Below are positions 17,643-27,749 of a stretch of DNA of 64,000 bases, piece by piece. This stretch comes from Xanthomonas sp. DAR 80977 (GTDB lineage: Bacteria > Pseudomonadota > Gammaproteobacteria > Xanthomonadales > Xanthomonadaceae): positions 5,153,001 to 5,217,000 of the forward strand of contig NZ_CP162487.1 in NCBI RefSeq assembly GCF_041240605.1. The letters run 5' to 3'. Both the position numbers and the translations under genes were made by a program. Each line of letters begins with the position of its first letter. Positions within the stretch are counted from its first letter, which is position 1. The notes below the pieces were generated by a model, which saw nothing but the letters and a program-made list of their open reading frames with translations, had not been told where the DNA came from and searched no databases.

Positions 17643-18350
17643 ATGAATGCCCATCCCGCTGCCGCCGCCCTGCGCGTCCTGGTCCTGGAGGACGATCCGA
17701 TGCTGCGCGAGCGCATCCTGCTCCCGGGCCTGCGCCGTTTCGGCTTCGATCCCCATGGCTGCGGCACCGGTGCCGAACTGCAGGCGCAGCTGCAGGCCGA
17801 TCCGGCCGACATCGTCGTGCTCGATGTCGGCCTGCCCGATACCGACGGCTTCACCGTGGCCCGCGACCTGCGCCAACGGCATCCCGACATCGGCATCGTC
17901 ATGTTGACCAGCCTGGGCCAGACCGAGGACCGGGTGCGCGGACTCACCGGCGGTGCCGACGCCTACCTGGCCAAGCCGGTGGAGATCGACCTGCTGGCCG
18001 CGACTCTGCACAGCCTGACCCGGCGCCTGGGCCGCGCCGCGGTGGAACCGGCGCGCGGCCGTTGGCAGCTGAGCGAGGACGGCTGGTGCCTGCTGGCGCC
18101 GTCCGGCGCCGCCGCCGCGCTGACCGCGAGCGAGCGGCGGCTGTGCCGGCGCCTGCTCGAGCAGCCCGGCCTGCTGGTCGCGCGCGAGGCGCTGATCGCG
18201 GCGCTGACCGACCGCGTGTACGACTTCGACGCGCACCGGCTCGACTCGATGGTGCACCGCCTGCGCAGCAAGGCGCAGCGCCGCTGCGGCGCCGCCCTGC
18301 CGCTGGCGGCGGTGCACGGCAAGGGCTATATCTTCGATCCCGCCGGCTGA
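17643..18350 (+). CDS. OmpR-family two-component response regulator
   Basis: A 235-residue regulator. The receiver (residues 1-125) has the acidic pair EDD, phosphoacceptor aspartate in VVLDVGLPD, threonine in MLTS and lysine in LAKPVE. The C-terminal winged helix (residues about 140-235) ends with the RLDSMVHRLRSKAQRR recognition helix and the GKGYIF wing. It probably pairs with the histidine kinase that is encoded tail to tail, with which its 3' end overlaps by 25 nt. Its target genes cannot be told from the sequence; the divergent neighbour is the GH15-zwf operon. Confidence 0.88.
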   Translation: MNAHPAAAALRVLVLEDDPMLRERILLPGLRRFGFDPHGCGTGAELQAQLQADPADIVVLDVGLPDTDGFTVARDLRQRHPDIGIVMLTSLGQTEDRVRGLTGGADAYLAKPVEIDLLAATLHSLTRRLGRAAVEPARGRWQLSEDGWCLLAPSGAAAALTASERRLCRRLLEQPGLLVAREALIAALTDRVYDFDAHRLDSMVHRLRSKAQRRCGAALPLAAVHGKGYIFDPAG

Positions 18351-19717
18351 GCGTCTGCCACGCCGGCCGCCGCCTCCGCGCGCGGCAAGGCGATCAGGAA
18401 ACGGGTGCCCACGCCCAGTTCGCTGTGCACCTGGATGCGGCCGCCGGCGCGCACCACCAGGTCGTGCACCACCGCCAGGCCCAGGCCGGTGCCGCTGTCG
18501 GCGGGCTTGGTGCTGTAGAACGGCTCGAACACCCGCGCCATCACGTCCGCCGGCATGCCCTGGCCGTCGTCGGCGACCTCGATGACGGTCCATGCGTCCT
18601 CGCTGCGCACGGCGATGTCGAGATGGCCGCGCTCGGCGATGGCGTCGCGGCTGTTGCAGGCCAGGTTGAGCAGCATCAGTTCGAACTGGCTGCGATCGAA
18701 GTGGATCGGCGCCGGCGCCGCGGGCAAGGCGCAGCGCAGCACGATGCGCGCTTCCAGCAGCTGCCGCAGCATCGGTTGCAGCATGTCGATGGCGGCGGCG
18801 GCGTCGAAGTCCTCGGCCTGTTCGCCATCGCGGCGGCTGAAGCGCAGCAGCCGGCGGATGATGGCCATGCCGCGCCGCGCCGATTCCTCCACCGACCCCA
18901 GGCTGCCTTCCAGCTGCGCGACGCGCTCGGCATCGCTGCCGGCCTCGTCGTCGTGGCGCGTGGCGGAGAAGCCGACGATCACCGCCAGCACGTTGTTGAA
19001 GTCGTGGGCCAGGCCGCCGGCCATGCGCTCGACGATCTCGCGCTTCTGCGCATGGATCAGCTGCGCCTGGGCGCGTTCGCGCGCCAGCATCTCCTGCTGC
19101 AGGCGATGGCCGCGCGCGTTGGATTCGCGCAGGCTCTCGCGCAGCGCCTCGGTGGTGCGGTCCAGCAGCAGCGTCACCAGCAGGTAGCTGAACAGCACCG
19201 AGGGCAGGTTGTAGAACGCGCGCGCCGGCTCATCGACGAATTCCAGCAGCGCGTCGTGGCCCACGCCCAGGCCCAGCATCAGCAGCAGTGCGCCGAAGGT
19301 GATCCACAGCGCGCGGCGCCCCAGCACCAGCCCGGCCAGGATCAGCACCAGCATCTGCGCCAACTGGTCCGGCAACTGCCGCTGCAGGCCGTTGACCGCG
19401 GCATTGACCAGCAGCGACGCCAGCATCGCGGCCAACAGCAAGCTCACGCCCGCGCGCAGCGCGCCGCGGCGTACGCGCACGAAGCCGATCGCGGCGCACA
19501 GCGCGATCAGCAGGCTCATCGCCAGCGACACCACCATGCCCGGCGGCATGGCGCGGCCGCGCAGCTGCGGCCAGGCGAGGGTCAGCGCGACCGCGAACGT
19601 GGCCGGGATGGTGATCGCCAGGAACAGCAGCAACAGCTGGATCACGCGCACGTTGCGCCGGTCCACCTCGTCCACGACCGGCACCCGGTCGAACCAGTTC
19701 AACAACGTCCTCACCAT
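18326..19717 (-). CDS. Membrane sensor histidine kinase
   Basis: A 463-residue kinase. Residues 1-205 hold about six hydrophobic helices without a large periplasmic domain, so it may sense membrane state or a lipophilic signal. The dimerisation domain has the phosphoacceptor in GGLAHDFNNVLAVI (residue about 233). The ATPase domain has the N-box NLACNSRDAI, DDGQGMP, the F-box FEPFYSTK and GTGLGLAVV. The HDFNN type is frequent in hybrid kinases, but no receiver is attached here. It is convergent with the response regulator, an unusual layout for a cognate pair. Confidence 0.87.
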   Translation of the reverse strand: MVRTLLNWFDRVPVVDEVDRRNVRVIQLLLLFLAITIPATFAVALTLAWPQLRGRAMPPGMVVSLAMSLLIALCAAIGFVRVRRGALRAGVSLLLAAMLASLLVNAAVNGLQRQLPDQLAQMLVLILAGLVLGRRALWITFGALLLMLGLGVGHDALLEFVDEPARAFYNLPSVLFSYLLVTLLLDRTTEALRESLRESNARGHRLQQEMLARERAQAQLIHAQKREIVERMAGGLAHDFNNVLAVIVGFSATRHDDEAGSDAERVAQLEGSLGSVEESARRGMAIIRRLLRFSRRDGEQAEDFDAAAAIDMLQPMLRQLLEARIVLRCALPAAPAPIHFDRSQFELMLLNLACNSRDAIAERGHLDIAVRSEDAWTVIEVADDGQGMPADVMARVFEPFYSTKPADSGTGLGLAVVHDLVVRAGGRIQVHSELGVGTRFLIALPRAEAAAGVADAQPAGSKI

Positions 19718-19936
19718 CCGACCGTGCTCCCCATCCCACCTGGCTCGGTGAGAACCCGGTGATGATCGTGCGAGAACTTGCGGGTGACAAGCAAATGACG
19801 CCGCGCATAAGTTCGCTGTACGGAGCGCGCACAGGGGGAATCACGGCGCGCTTCCCAAGACCACTCGGACCGAAGCGGCGCCCGCGCGCCGTTGACGTCG
19901 CGTCCTGCCCTGTCGCCACGCACACCAGAGATCGCC

Positions 19937-22267
19937 ATGAACGCATGCATGTCCCTCCACGGCACCGCCGCCCCTCGTCCGCCCCTCGGCGCCGCGCTCG
20001 GCGCTTCCACCATTCGCACCCGCAACGTGCTGGCCCTGGCGTGCGCGCTGTGCCTGGCGCTACCGGCGCTGGCGCAGGCCGCGACCGATGCGACGGCCAC
20101 CGACACGAACGCGGCACCCGCGGACGCGAGCGCCGACGCCGATTTCTATCTGCAGGCCACCGGCAGCGACAGCAGCGATGCCGGCGCCTATGCCGACGGC
20201 GAAGAGGCGCTGGCGGCGGGCGAAGCCGCCTCCGCGGTCGGCAACGGCACCATCGCGCTCGGCGCCGGCGCGGTCGGCTACGCCAATCAGGCACTGGCGG
20301 TGGGGCACAACAGCCTGGCCACCGAGGTCTCCACCACCGCGGTCGGCGGCGTGCTCGACCTGGACTTCTCGTACAAGCAGAACGGCCAGGTGATTTCGCA
20401 GCAGACCTCCGCCTCCGGCCTGGCCGCGACCGCGCTGGGCGCCGGCGCGCAGGCCAGCGGCGAGTACAACGTGGCCACGGGCGCCGGCGCGATCGCCAGC
20501 GACCGCTCCAGCGTCGCCATCGGCGGCATCGTCGATCTGGGCAACGAGTTGTATCCCGGCTTCGGCCTGGACGGGGTCTACCTGCAGGCCACCCAGGCCA
20601 CCGGCCCGCTGTCCACCGCCGTGGGCGGCGGTGCGCTGGCCACCGCCTACAGCGCCACCGCGGTCGGCGCGCTGGCCGAGGCCAGTTCCGAACGCACCGT
20701 GGCGATCGGCACGCAGTCGATCGCCAACCAGTACGGTGCGGTGGCCGTGGGCGGGCGCAGCGAGGCGTCCGGCGAATTCGCCGTGGCGATCGGCGTCGCC
20801 TCCCGGGCGCTGGGCCAGAGCAGCCTGGCGCTGGGCGGCAGCGCCCTGGCCGCGATGGACGACACCACCGCGCTCGGGCAGGCCGCGCTGGCGCTGCAGC
20901 AGGGCGCGACCGCCGTCGGCAGCGGCGCCTGGGCCGGCGGCACGCGCAGCATCGCCATCGGCGCGGCGATGGTGTGGAACGGCAACTTCTTCCTGGACAC
21001 CCCGGTGCTGTTCTACGACAGCATCGCCATGGGCACCGGCGCGGACGTGTTCGGCGATCACTCGATCGCGATCGGTGCCGGCGCGCGGGTCGGCAATTCC
21101 ACCTTCGTCGACGACGTGCAGGTGATCACCAACAACAGCGTGGCGCTGGGCGCCGGGTCGGTCGCCGAGCGCGACAACACCGTGTCCATCGGCGCCGCCG
21201 GTGCCGAGCGCCAGCTCACCAACCTGGCCGCCGGCACCGCCGACACCGATGCGGTCAACCTGGCGCAGCTGCGCGGCGTGGCCAGCGCGTTCGGCGCCGG
21301 CAGCACGGTGGACGCCAACGGCAACCTGATCGGCGGCAGCTATCTGGTGCAGGGGACGCGCTACGGCGACCTCGGCTCGGCGATGGGCGCCCTCGACACG
21401 GCGCTGACCGGATTCGATACCCGCATCAACGCCCTCGCCAGTTCCGGCGGCGGGCATGGCGTGAGCGTCGGCGACGGCGCTACCGCCGCGCCCAGCACCG
21501 GCCAGGGCACCAATGCCGTGGCGGTCGGCTCCGGCGCCACCGCCAACGGCGACAACGGCCTGGCGATGGGCGCCGAGGCGCTGGCCTACGGCCCCAACGA
21601 CACCGCGATCGGCGCCAATGCCAAGGTCAACGCCGACGGCAGCACCGCGGTCGGCGCCAACGCCCGCGTCGCCGCGGTCGCGACCAATGCGGTGGCGGTC
21701 GGCGAGAGCGCCAGCGCCTCGGCCGCGTCGGCGACCGCGCTGGGCCAGGGCGCCTCGGCCAGCGCCGCCAACGCGGTGGCGCTGGGCCAGGGCTCGGTCG
21801 CCGATCGCGCCAACACCGTCTCGGTGGGCAGCAGCGGCGACGAACGCCAGATCGCCAACGTCGCCGCCGGCAGCGCCGGCACCGACGCGGCCAACGTGGC
21901 GCAGATGCGTTCCGGCGACAGCGCCACGCTGAGCAGTGCCAATGCCTACACCAATACCCGCGTCACCGCGCTCGACGACAGCTTCGAGCAGCTGCGTACC
22001 GACACCGAGCACCGCCTGGACGGCATGGACCGGCGCATGGACAAGCTGGGCGCGATGAGCGCGGCGATGCTCAACATGGCGGTCAACGCCGCCGGCACGC
22101 AGAGCCCGCGCGGTCGCGTGTCGGTGGGCGCCGGCTTCCAGGGCGGCCAGCAGGCGCTGTCGATCGGCTACGCCAGGAAGATCGGCGCGCGCGCCTCGTT
22201 CAGCCTGGGCGGCGCCTTCAGCAGCGGCGAATCCTCCGCCGGCATCGGCGTGGGCGTGGATCTGTGA
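19937..22267 (+). CDS. Trimeric autotransporter adhesin (YadA/Hia type)
   Basis: A 776-residue outer-membrane adhesin. A long signal peptide (residues 1-43, ending PALAQAA) is followed by a head of repeated 14-15-residue YadA-like units (AxALGxxAxAxGxxSxAxG pattern; for example TALGAGAQASGEYNVATGAGA), two neck motifs (NTVSIGAAGAERQLTNLAAG and the later NTVSVGSSGDERQIANVAAG, each within the limit quoted), a short coiled stalk (DSFEQLRTDTEHRLDGMDRR) and a YadA anchor of about 70 residues ending GIGVGVDL. In the family three chains form one beta-barrel for adhesion or autoaggregation. ATG 19937 is preceded by AGAG; the longer frame lacks a ribosome binding site. Confidence 0.93.
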   Translation: MNACMSLHGTAAPRPPLGAALGASTIRTRNVLALACALCLALPALAQAATDATATDTNAAPADASADADFYLQATGSDSSDAGAYADGEEALAAGEAASAVGNGTIALGAGAVGYANQALAVGHNSLATEVSTTAVGGVLDLDFSYKQNGQVISQQTSASGLAATALGAGAQASGEYNVATGAGAIASDRSSVAIGGIVDLGNELYPGFGLDGVYLQATQATGPLSTAVGGGALATAYSATAVGALAEASSERTVAIGTQSIANQYGAVAVGGRSEASGEFAVAIGVASRALGQSSLALGGSALAAMDDTTALGQAALALQQGATAVGSGAWAGGTRSIAIGAAMVWNGNFFLDTPVLFYDSIAMGTGADVFGDHSIAIGAGARVGNSTFVDDVQVITNNSVALGAGSVAERDNTVSIGAAGAERQLTNLAAGTADTDAVNLAQLRGVASAFGAGSTVDANGNLIGGSYLVQGTRYGDLGSAMGALDTALTGFDTRINALASSGGGHGVSVGDGATAAPSTGQGTNAVAVGSGATANGDNGLAMGAEALAYGPNDTAIGANAKVNADGSTAVGANARVAAVATNAVAVGESASASAASATALGQGASASAANAVALGQGSVADRANTVSVGSSGDERQIANVAAGSAGTDAANVAQMRSGDSATLSSANAYTNTRVTALDDSFEQLRTDTEHRLDGMDRRMDKLGAMSAAMLNMAVNAAGTQSPRGRVSVGAGFQGGQQALSIGYARKIGARASFSLGGAFSSGESSAGIGVGVDL

Positions 22268-22337
22268 GGTCCATGCGCACCGGCCACGCGCCGTCCTCTC
22301 TTTCCTCTCTTTCCTCCCGTTGCCACAGGACCTCCAG

Positions 22338-24227
22338 ATGATTTCCAAGAGCAAGCTCAGCGCGGCCCTCGCCGTCGTCCTCGCCGCCAGCGCCGCCCAG
22401 GCCGCCTCGCCCGTCATCGGCAAGGGCGGACTGACCGAACCGGCCGCGCAATCGGCGCAACCGCTGCAGGTGGGCCAGCGCTTCATCGTCAAGACCCGCG
22501 ACGCCGGCACCACGGCGCGGCGCCTGCTCGACGGCTCGCTGTCGACCGCGGTCACCCGCACCGGCCTGCAGCGGGCCAAGGCCGCCATCGCCGGCGCCCC
22601 GGCGCAAGCTGCGGTCAGCGCCAAGGTGCTGCGTGAGATGGCGGTGCCGGGCTGGCACGTGGTGCAGACCTCGCGCCGCCTCGATGCCAGCGAGAGCGCC
22701 GCGTTCGTCAAGGAACTGCAGGCCGATCCGGCGGTGCTGTCGGTCCAGGTCGACCGCCTCTACCAGCGCCTGGACGAACAGCGCGTGTCGGTGTCCAAGG
22801 CGGCGCTGGCCACCGCCGCGGCGGCTCCCAACGATCCGGCCTACGCCCAGCTGCAGTGGAATTTCCACGACCCCGTCGGCGGGGTGAATGCCGAGCAGGC
22901 CTGGACCCGCTCCACCGGCCAGGGCGTGGTGGTGGCGGTGGTCGACACCGGCGTGGTCAAGGACAATCCGGACCTGGCCGCCAACGTGCTGCCCGGCTAC
23001 GACATGATCACCGACCACCGCGTCTCGCGCCGCGACAGCGACGGCCGCGCGCCCGGCGGCTACGACCTGGGCGACTGGGTGGAGGCCGACTACTGCGCCG
23101 CGCTGGGCGCGCCGGGCAACTCGGCGAACGCCAGCTCGTGGCACGGCAGCCACGTGTCCGGCACCATCGCCCAGGTCACCAACAACGCCGTGGGCACGGC
23201 CGGACTGGCGTACGACGCCAAGATCCTGCCGGTGCGCGTGCTCGGCTCGTGCGGCGGCTTCGGCAGCGACATCGCCGACGGCATGCTGTGGGCCGCAGGC
23301 CTGCCGGTGGATGGCCTGCCGGCCAATCCGAACCCGGCCGAGGTGATCAACATGAGCCTGGGCAGCAGCGGTCCGGACAGCTGCCCGGCGCTGTACCAGG
23401 ACGCGATCGACAGGATCAACGCCAAGGGCGCGATCATCGTGGTCGCCGCCGGCAACGCCAACGCCGATGCCGGCACCTACACCATGTCCTCCTGCAACGG
23501 CGTCATCAGCGTCGGCGCCGCGCGCATCAACGGCGGGCGCGCCAGCTACTCCAACTACGGCACGCGCGTGGACATCGCCGCGCCGGGCGGCGGCGGCAGC
23601 ATCGACGGCAACCCGAACGGCTACATCTTCCAGGTGCTCAACGCCGGCACGCAAAGCCCGACCAGCGAGTGGCAGATCGGCGGCATGGCCGGCACCTCGA
23701 TGGCCTCCCCGCACGTCGCCGCCGCGGTGGCGATGGTGCAGAGCGTGGCCACGACCCCGTTCACCTGGAGCGGCATGCGCGACCTGCTGCGCGCCAGCGC
23801 GCGCCCGTTCCCGGTGGCGATCCCGACCACCACGCCGATCGGCGCCGGCATCCTGGACATCGACATGCTGTTGCAGCTGGCCACCACGCCGCCATGCGCA
23901 CCGTCGGACAGCAGCTGCGTGCCGCCGACCAAGACCCTGACCAACAAGGTCGAACAGCGGGGTCTCGGCAGCCAGGGCGGCGACGCGCTGTACAGCTTCC
24001 AGGCCGAGGCCGGCAAGGCGGTGAGCTTCATGACCTTCGGCGGCACCGGCAGCGTCGCGCTGTACGCCGCGGCCGGCAAGGTGCCGACCAGCAGCAGCTA
24101 CGATGCGCGCTCGGTGCGGGCCGGCAGCACCACCCAGACGATCCGCGTCACCCCGTCCAGCGCAGGCACGTATTACCTGCGCCTGTCCGGCAGCTACAGC
24201 GGCCTGACCCTGGTGGTGCGGCAGTAA
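22338..24227 (+). CDS. Secreted S8 (subtilisin-family) serine protease
   Basis: A 629-residue exported protease. The signal peptide covers residues 1-22 (SAALAVVLAASAAQA), followed by an I9-like propeptide to about residue 165. The catalytic domain (170-500) shows the triad in VVDTGVVKDN (Asp), WHGSHVSGTI (His) and GTSMASPHVAAA (Ser), plus the oxyanion AAGNANAD. The final 100 residues form a beta-rich prepeptidase C-terminal (PPC) domain, which is often removed after secretion. Related Xanthomonas proteases are type II-secreted virulence factors; that route is inferred. It lies 70 nt after the adhesin, possibly in one transcript, and ends before a strong terminator. Confidence 0.93.
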   Translation: MISKSKLSAALAVVLAASAAQAASPVIGKGGLTEPAAQSAQPLQVGQRFIVKTRDAGTTARRLLDGSLSTAVTRTGLQRAKAAIAGAPAQAAVSAKVLREMAVPGWHVVQTSRRLDASESAAFVKELQADPAVLSVQVDRLYQRLDEQRVSVSKAALATAAAAPNDPAYAQLQWNFHDPVGGVNAEQAWTRSTGQGVVVAVVDTGVVKDNPDLAANVLPGYDMITDHRVSRRDSDGRAPGGYDLGDWVEADYCAALGAPGNSANASSWHGSHVSGTIAQVTNNAVGTAGLAYDAKILPVRVLGSCGGFGSDIADGMLWAAGLPVDGLPANPNPAEVINMSLGSSGPDSCPALYQDAIDRINAKGAIIVVAAGNANADAGTYTMSSCNGVISVGAARINGGRASYSNYGTRVDIAAPGGGGSIDGNPNGYIFQVLNAGTQSPTSEWQIGGMAGTSMASPHVAAAVAMVQSVATTPFTWSGMRDLLRASARPFPVAIPTTTPIGAGILDIDMLLQLATTPPCAPSDSSCVPPTKTLTNKVEQRGLGSQGGDALYSFQAEAGKAVSFMTFGGTGSVALYAAAGKVPTSSSYDARSVRAGSTTQTIRVTPSSAGTYYLRLSGSYSGLTLVVRQ

Positions 24228-24311
24228 GGCGGCAAGCGGCGGCGCCGTTCGCCGCCGCGCCGATGTGCGCGGGAGGAACACCCCTCCCGCGTACGTATCG
24301 AAGGATCGCTT

Positions 24312-24337
24312 GGCCCGCCGTCCGGCGGGGTTTTTTT
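24312..24337 (+). terminator. Rho-independent terminator of the adhesin/protease unit
   Basis: A CCCGCC/GGCGGG stem with a GTCC loop is followed by seven T residues (24331-24337). It lies 85 nt after the protease stop. The ankyrin gene beyond it is convergent. Confidence 0.85.
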
Positions 24338-24428
24338 GGGGGCGCCGCAACGGAAGCGACGCCGCGCGACTGCCGCGCCGGCGGGTTCGCGCACGTGCCG
24401 CGCATGCGGCGCAGCGCGCCGACCGCCG

Positions 24429-27400
24429 TCAGCGGCTTTCGCGCAGGAACCGGGCCATCGACGACACCCCCGGCAGCGCCGGCTGGAACTGGCCGGCGAC
24501 ATCGACGAAGCCGCGCATCACCGCGATCTCGCGCGGCGGGCGGTTCAAGGTGTCGCGCAGGTCCGGGTCGGCGCCGGCACGCAGCAGGCGCTGCACCAGC
24601 AGCGGCAGGCCGTGCAACGCGGCCAGGTGCAGCGGGCCGAAGCCGCGCGGGTCCTGCACGTCCAGGCTCACCTCTTCGTCGAGCAGGCGCTCCACCCCGG
24701 CCAGCACCACCGGCTCGTCGCAGGCGGTGCCCGGTTCGGCGCGCGCGCCGAGCAGCAGCAACAGCGGGGTCACCCCGCCGGCGGCGCTGCGGTCGGCTTC
24801 GGCGCCGGCCAGCAGCAAGGTATCCAGCAGCGCCAGCAGGCGCGACTTGTCGCGCGCGGTGAAGCCGTACAGCGCGGCGCAATGCAGCGGCGCCAGCTGC
24901 TGCGCGTCGCCGGCATGCACGTCGGCGCCGGCCGCCAGCAGGCGCGCGGCGATGTCCGGCAGGCCCAGCGCGCAGGCCAGCATCAGCACGGTGACGCCGC
25001 CGGGCAGGCGGTGTTCGATCTGCGCGCCGGCGGCCAGCAGCGCCGCGACGATGTCGGTCTGGCGCATGCTCACCGCCGCCGACAACGGCGTGGCGCCGCT
25101 GGCCGCGGCGTGCTGCAGGTCGGCGCCGCGCGCCAGCAGCAGGTCCACCGCCGCGGCATGGCCGCCGCCGGCGGCGCGCAGCAGCGCGGTACAGCCCTGC
25201 GCGTCGGTCGCGTCCACCGCCAGGCCCAGGTCGATCAGGCGGCGGATCGCATCGGCGTCGCCGACCATCGCCGCGGCCGGCAGGTCGGCCTCGCGCAGCG
25301 GGCGCCGCGGCAACGGCCAGACCCGCCAGTCCAGCCAGTCGGCCAGGTCGCGGCGGCCGCTGGCCAGGGCCACGCCCAGCGGGGTCTGCCCGTCGGCCGC
25401 ACGCGCTTCCGGCGAGGCGCCCTGCTGGATCAGCAGCTTCAGCGAGGCCTCGCGGCCGAGCGCGGCGGCCAGGTGCAGCGCGGTCATGCCGTGGCTGTCG
25501 CGCGCCTCGCGGTCGGCGCCGCGTTCGAGCAATTGCAGTTGCAGGCGCAGCCAGCCCAGGCGCACCGCCAGCGACAGCGGCGGATCGCCGGCCGGCGACG
25601 GCGCGAACGGGTCGGCGCCGCGTTCGAGCAGTTCCAGCGCGAACTGCTCCAGCGCGCGCGAGGCGTGGTCGTGCTGGGCGCAGGCGGCGAGCAGCCGGGT
25701 CAGGCCGCCGCGACCGGCCGGCGACACGCCCTGGCGCAGCATCGCCTGCAGGCTGGGCACCGCTTCCACGCCGCGCGAGAGCAGCGCGAACATCGGCGTG
25801 TCGCCGCAGGCGTCGAGCACTTCCGGCGCGGCGCCATGCGCCAGCAGCCAGTCCACCGCCTGCGGATTCAGGGCCAGGTGCGGATCGTGCAGCAGCGCGC
25901 CCAGCTCCTCGGCCGCGCACAGCCGCGCCAGCGCCGCCAGGCCGTCGCGCTGGCCCAGTTGCAGGCCTTCGCGCAGCAGTTCCAGCGGCGGCCGGTCGGG
26001 CAGACTGGCGCTGCCGACCTCGCCCTGGCCGTCGCTGACCGCGGCCGGCAGCGGGTAGTCCGGATCCAGTGCGGACACGATCGCCCAGCGCCCGGCCTCG
26101 GCGGCCAGGTCGACCGCGCGGCGCCCGCTCTGGTCGGCCTGCGCGGCCGCGATGCCCAGCTCCAGCAGGCGCCGGATCAGCCCCGGCGAGACCTGGTCGG
26201 CGGTGCAGGCCAGCAGCACCGCGTTGCGGCCGTCGCCATCGACCGCGGTGAGGTCGGGCTTGTGCGGCAGCAGGTGTTCCAGCACCGCGACGCGGCCGTG
26301 GCGCGCGGCTTCCAGCCACGGCGTGCGGCCCAGCGCATCGCGCGCCTCCAGGTTGGCGCCGGCGCCGAGCAGCGCATCGACGATCTCCACGTGCCCGGCC
26401 TGCGCCGCCTCGTGCAGCGCGCTGCGGCGCTGGCGGTCGCGCGCATCGACCCGCGCCTTGTGCTTGAGCAGCAGCTGCACGCCGGCCGGATCGTCTTCCT
26501 CGGTACCGGCCGCGGCCAGCAGCACCGGGCTGCCCTCGGCCGGCTCGGGCTTGGCCCCGCGCTCGAGCAGGAACTTGGCCATGCGCCAGTTGCCGACGTG
26601 GCAGGCCACCGCCAGCGGGGTCAGGCCGTCGCGGTTCAGCGCGTCCAGTTCGGCCGCGGCATCGCGCAGCAGGGCGGCCACGCCGGGGTCGGAACTGCGC
26701 GCGGCGTGGTGCAGCGGGGTGTTGCCGTCGCTGTCGCTGGCGCGCGGGTCGGCGCCGTTGGCGAGCAGGGTCATCACCGCCTCGGGACGGCCGTGCCAGC
26801 TGTCGCGGGTCGCGGCCAGCAGCGGGGTCATGCCCAGGTGCGGCTGGTTGACGTCCACGCCGCGCACGATCAGCTCGCGCAGCAGGCGCAGGTCCGGCAG
26901 CACCGCGGCCAGCACCGGCAGGCTGCGCTGGTCGCGCCAGTCCGGCGCCGGCAGCGCATGCGGGTCGGCGCCGGAGTGCAACAGTTGCAGCGCGCGATCG
27001 ACGCGGCCGCCGCGCGCGGCGTCGTACAGCGCCGCATGCAGTTCGTCCGCCGGCGGCGGCACATCGTCCTCGCGCGGCGCGGCATTGGCGCTCAGTTCGG
27101 CGAACAGGTCGGCCGAGGTGGTCCGTGGCGGCGACGGCAGCGCCTGCGGCGGCGCCACGCGCTGCAGCAAGGCGTGCAGCAACGGCGACAGCAGCGCATA
27201 GGCCAGCGCCAGCGGCCAGCGCGCGGCGACGGCCAGCAGGCCGGGCCAGGCCAGCAGCACGCCGACCCCGGCCAGCAACAGCACCAGCGCCGCCACCGCC
27301 AGGCCGCGCCAGGCCTGCACGTCCTGCTGCGCCAGCGCCTGCCAGCGTGCGCCCAGCGCGCCGCCCTCGCATTCGCTGCCATGCCACAGCGGCCAGGTGC

Positions 27401-27749
27401 GCCACAGCCCGAGCAAGGCCGCGCTGGCGGCCACGCTCAGCGCCAGCGCCGCGGCCAGGCTGCCGCTGTCGCGCAGCGCGGCCAGCGGCCAGGCCACCAG
27501 CAGCGCGACCAGGCCCAGCCCGCCGGCCCACAGCGCCAGCAGCGGCAACAGCTCGCGGCCCAGCGCCGGCACGCTGTCCGGCCGCGGCCGGCTGCCGCGC
27601 GACCACGACAGCGCCAGCGCAAACGCCGGCTGCGCCAGCCACGCGCCCAGCGCCGCGGCCAGCGGGCCGAACCCGGCGACCAGCGCCAGCAGTGCGCCCA
27701 GCGCGGCGGCGATCCAGGGCGCGCGCGCGCGGAAGGGGGAGTCAGTCAT
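24429..27749 (-). CDS. Membrane-anchored ankyrin-repeat protein
   Basis: A 1106-residue protein. Residues 1-220 contain about six hydrophobic helices, and residues about 245-1106 hold roughly twenty ankyrin repeats, many with the TPLHxAAxxGH or LLxxGADP consensus (for example NTPLHHAARSSDPGVAALL and RTPWLEAARHGRVAVLEHLL). The ankyrin part probably faces the cytoplasm as a scaffold for protein binding. The partner and function are unknown. No secretion signal is evident beyond the membrane helices, so a translocated effector role is unlikely. ATG 27749 lies inside the end of the YcgL gene (8-nt overlap), so expression is coupled. Confidence 0.88.
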   Translation of the reverse strand: MTDSPFRARAPWIAAALGALLALVAGFGPLAAALGAWLAQPAFALALSWSRGSRPRPDSVPALGRELLPLLALWAGGLGLVALLVAWPLAALRDSGSLAAALALSVAASAALLGLWRTWPLWHGSECEGGALGARWQALAQQDVQAWRGLAVAALVLLLAGVGVLLAWPGLLAVAARWPLALAYALLSPLLHALLQRVAPPQALPSPPRTTSADLFAELSANAAPREDDVPPPADELHAALYDAARGGRVDRALQLLHSGADPHALPAPDWRDQRSLPVLAAVLPDLRLLRELIVRGVDVNQPHLGMTPLLAATRDSWHGRPEAVMTLLANGADPRASDSDGNTPLHHAARSSDPGVAALLRDAAAELDALNRDGLTPLAVACHVGNWRMAKFLLERGAKPEPAEGSPVLLAAAGTEEDDPAGVQLLLKHKARVDARDRQRRSALHEAAQAGHVEIVDALLGAGANLEARDALGRTPWLEAARHGRVAVLEHLLPHKPDLTAVDGDGRNAVLLACTADQVSPGLIRRLLELGIAAAQADQSGRRAVDLAAEAGRWAIVSALDPDYPLPAAVSDGQGEVGSASLPDRPPLELLREGLQLGQRDGLAALARLCAAEELGALLHDPHLALNPQAVDWLLAHGAAPEVLDACGDTPMFALLSRGVEAVPSLQAMLRQGVSPAGRGGLTRLLAACAQHDHASRALEQFALELLERGADPFAPSPAGDPPLSLAVRLGWLRLQLQLLERGADREARDSHGMTALHLAAALGREASLKLLIQQGASPEARAADGQTPLGVALASGRRDLADWLDWRVWPLPRRPLREADLPAAAMVGDADAIRRLIDLGLAVDATDAQGCTALLRAAGGGHAAAVDLLLARGADLQHAAASGATPLSAAVSMRQTDIVAALLAAGAQIEHRLPGGVTVLMLACALGLPDIAARLLAAGADVHAGDAQQLAPLHCAALYGFTARDKSRLLALLDTLLLAGAEADRSAAGGVTPLLLLLGARAEPGTACDEPVVLAGVERLLDEEVSLDVQDPRGFGPLHLAALHGLPLLVQRLLRAGADPDLRDTLNRPPREIAVMRGFVDVAGQFQPALPGVSSMARFLRESR

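Noticed and set aside
20060..22711. 883-codon open frame on the minus strand
   Set aside because: It is the complement of the repetitive adhesin gene; its regularity mirrors the adhesin repeats and has no signal or domain of its own.
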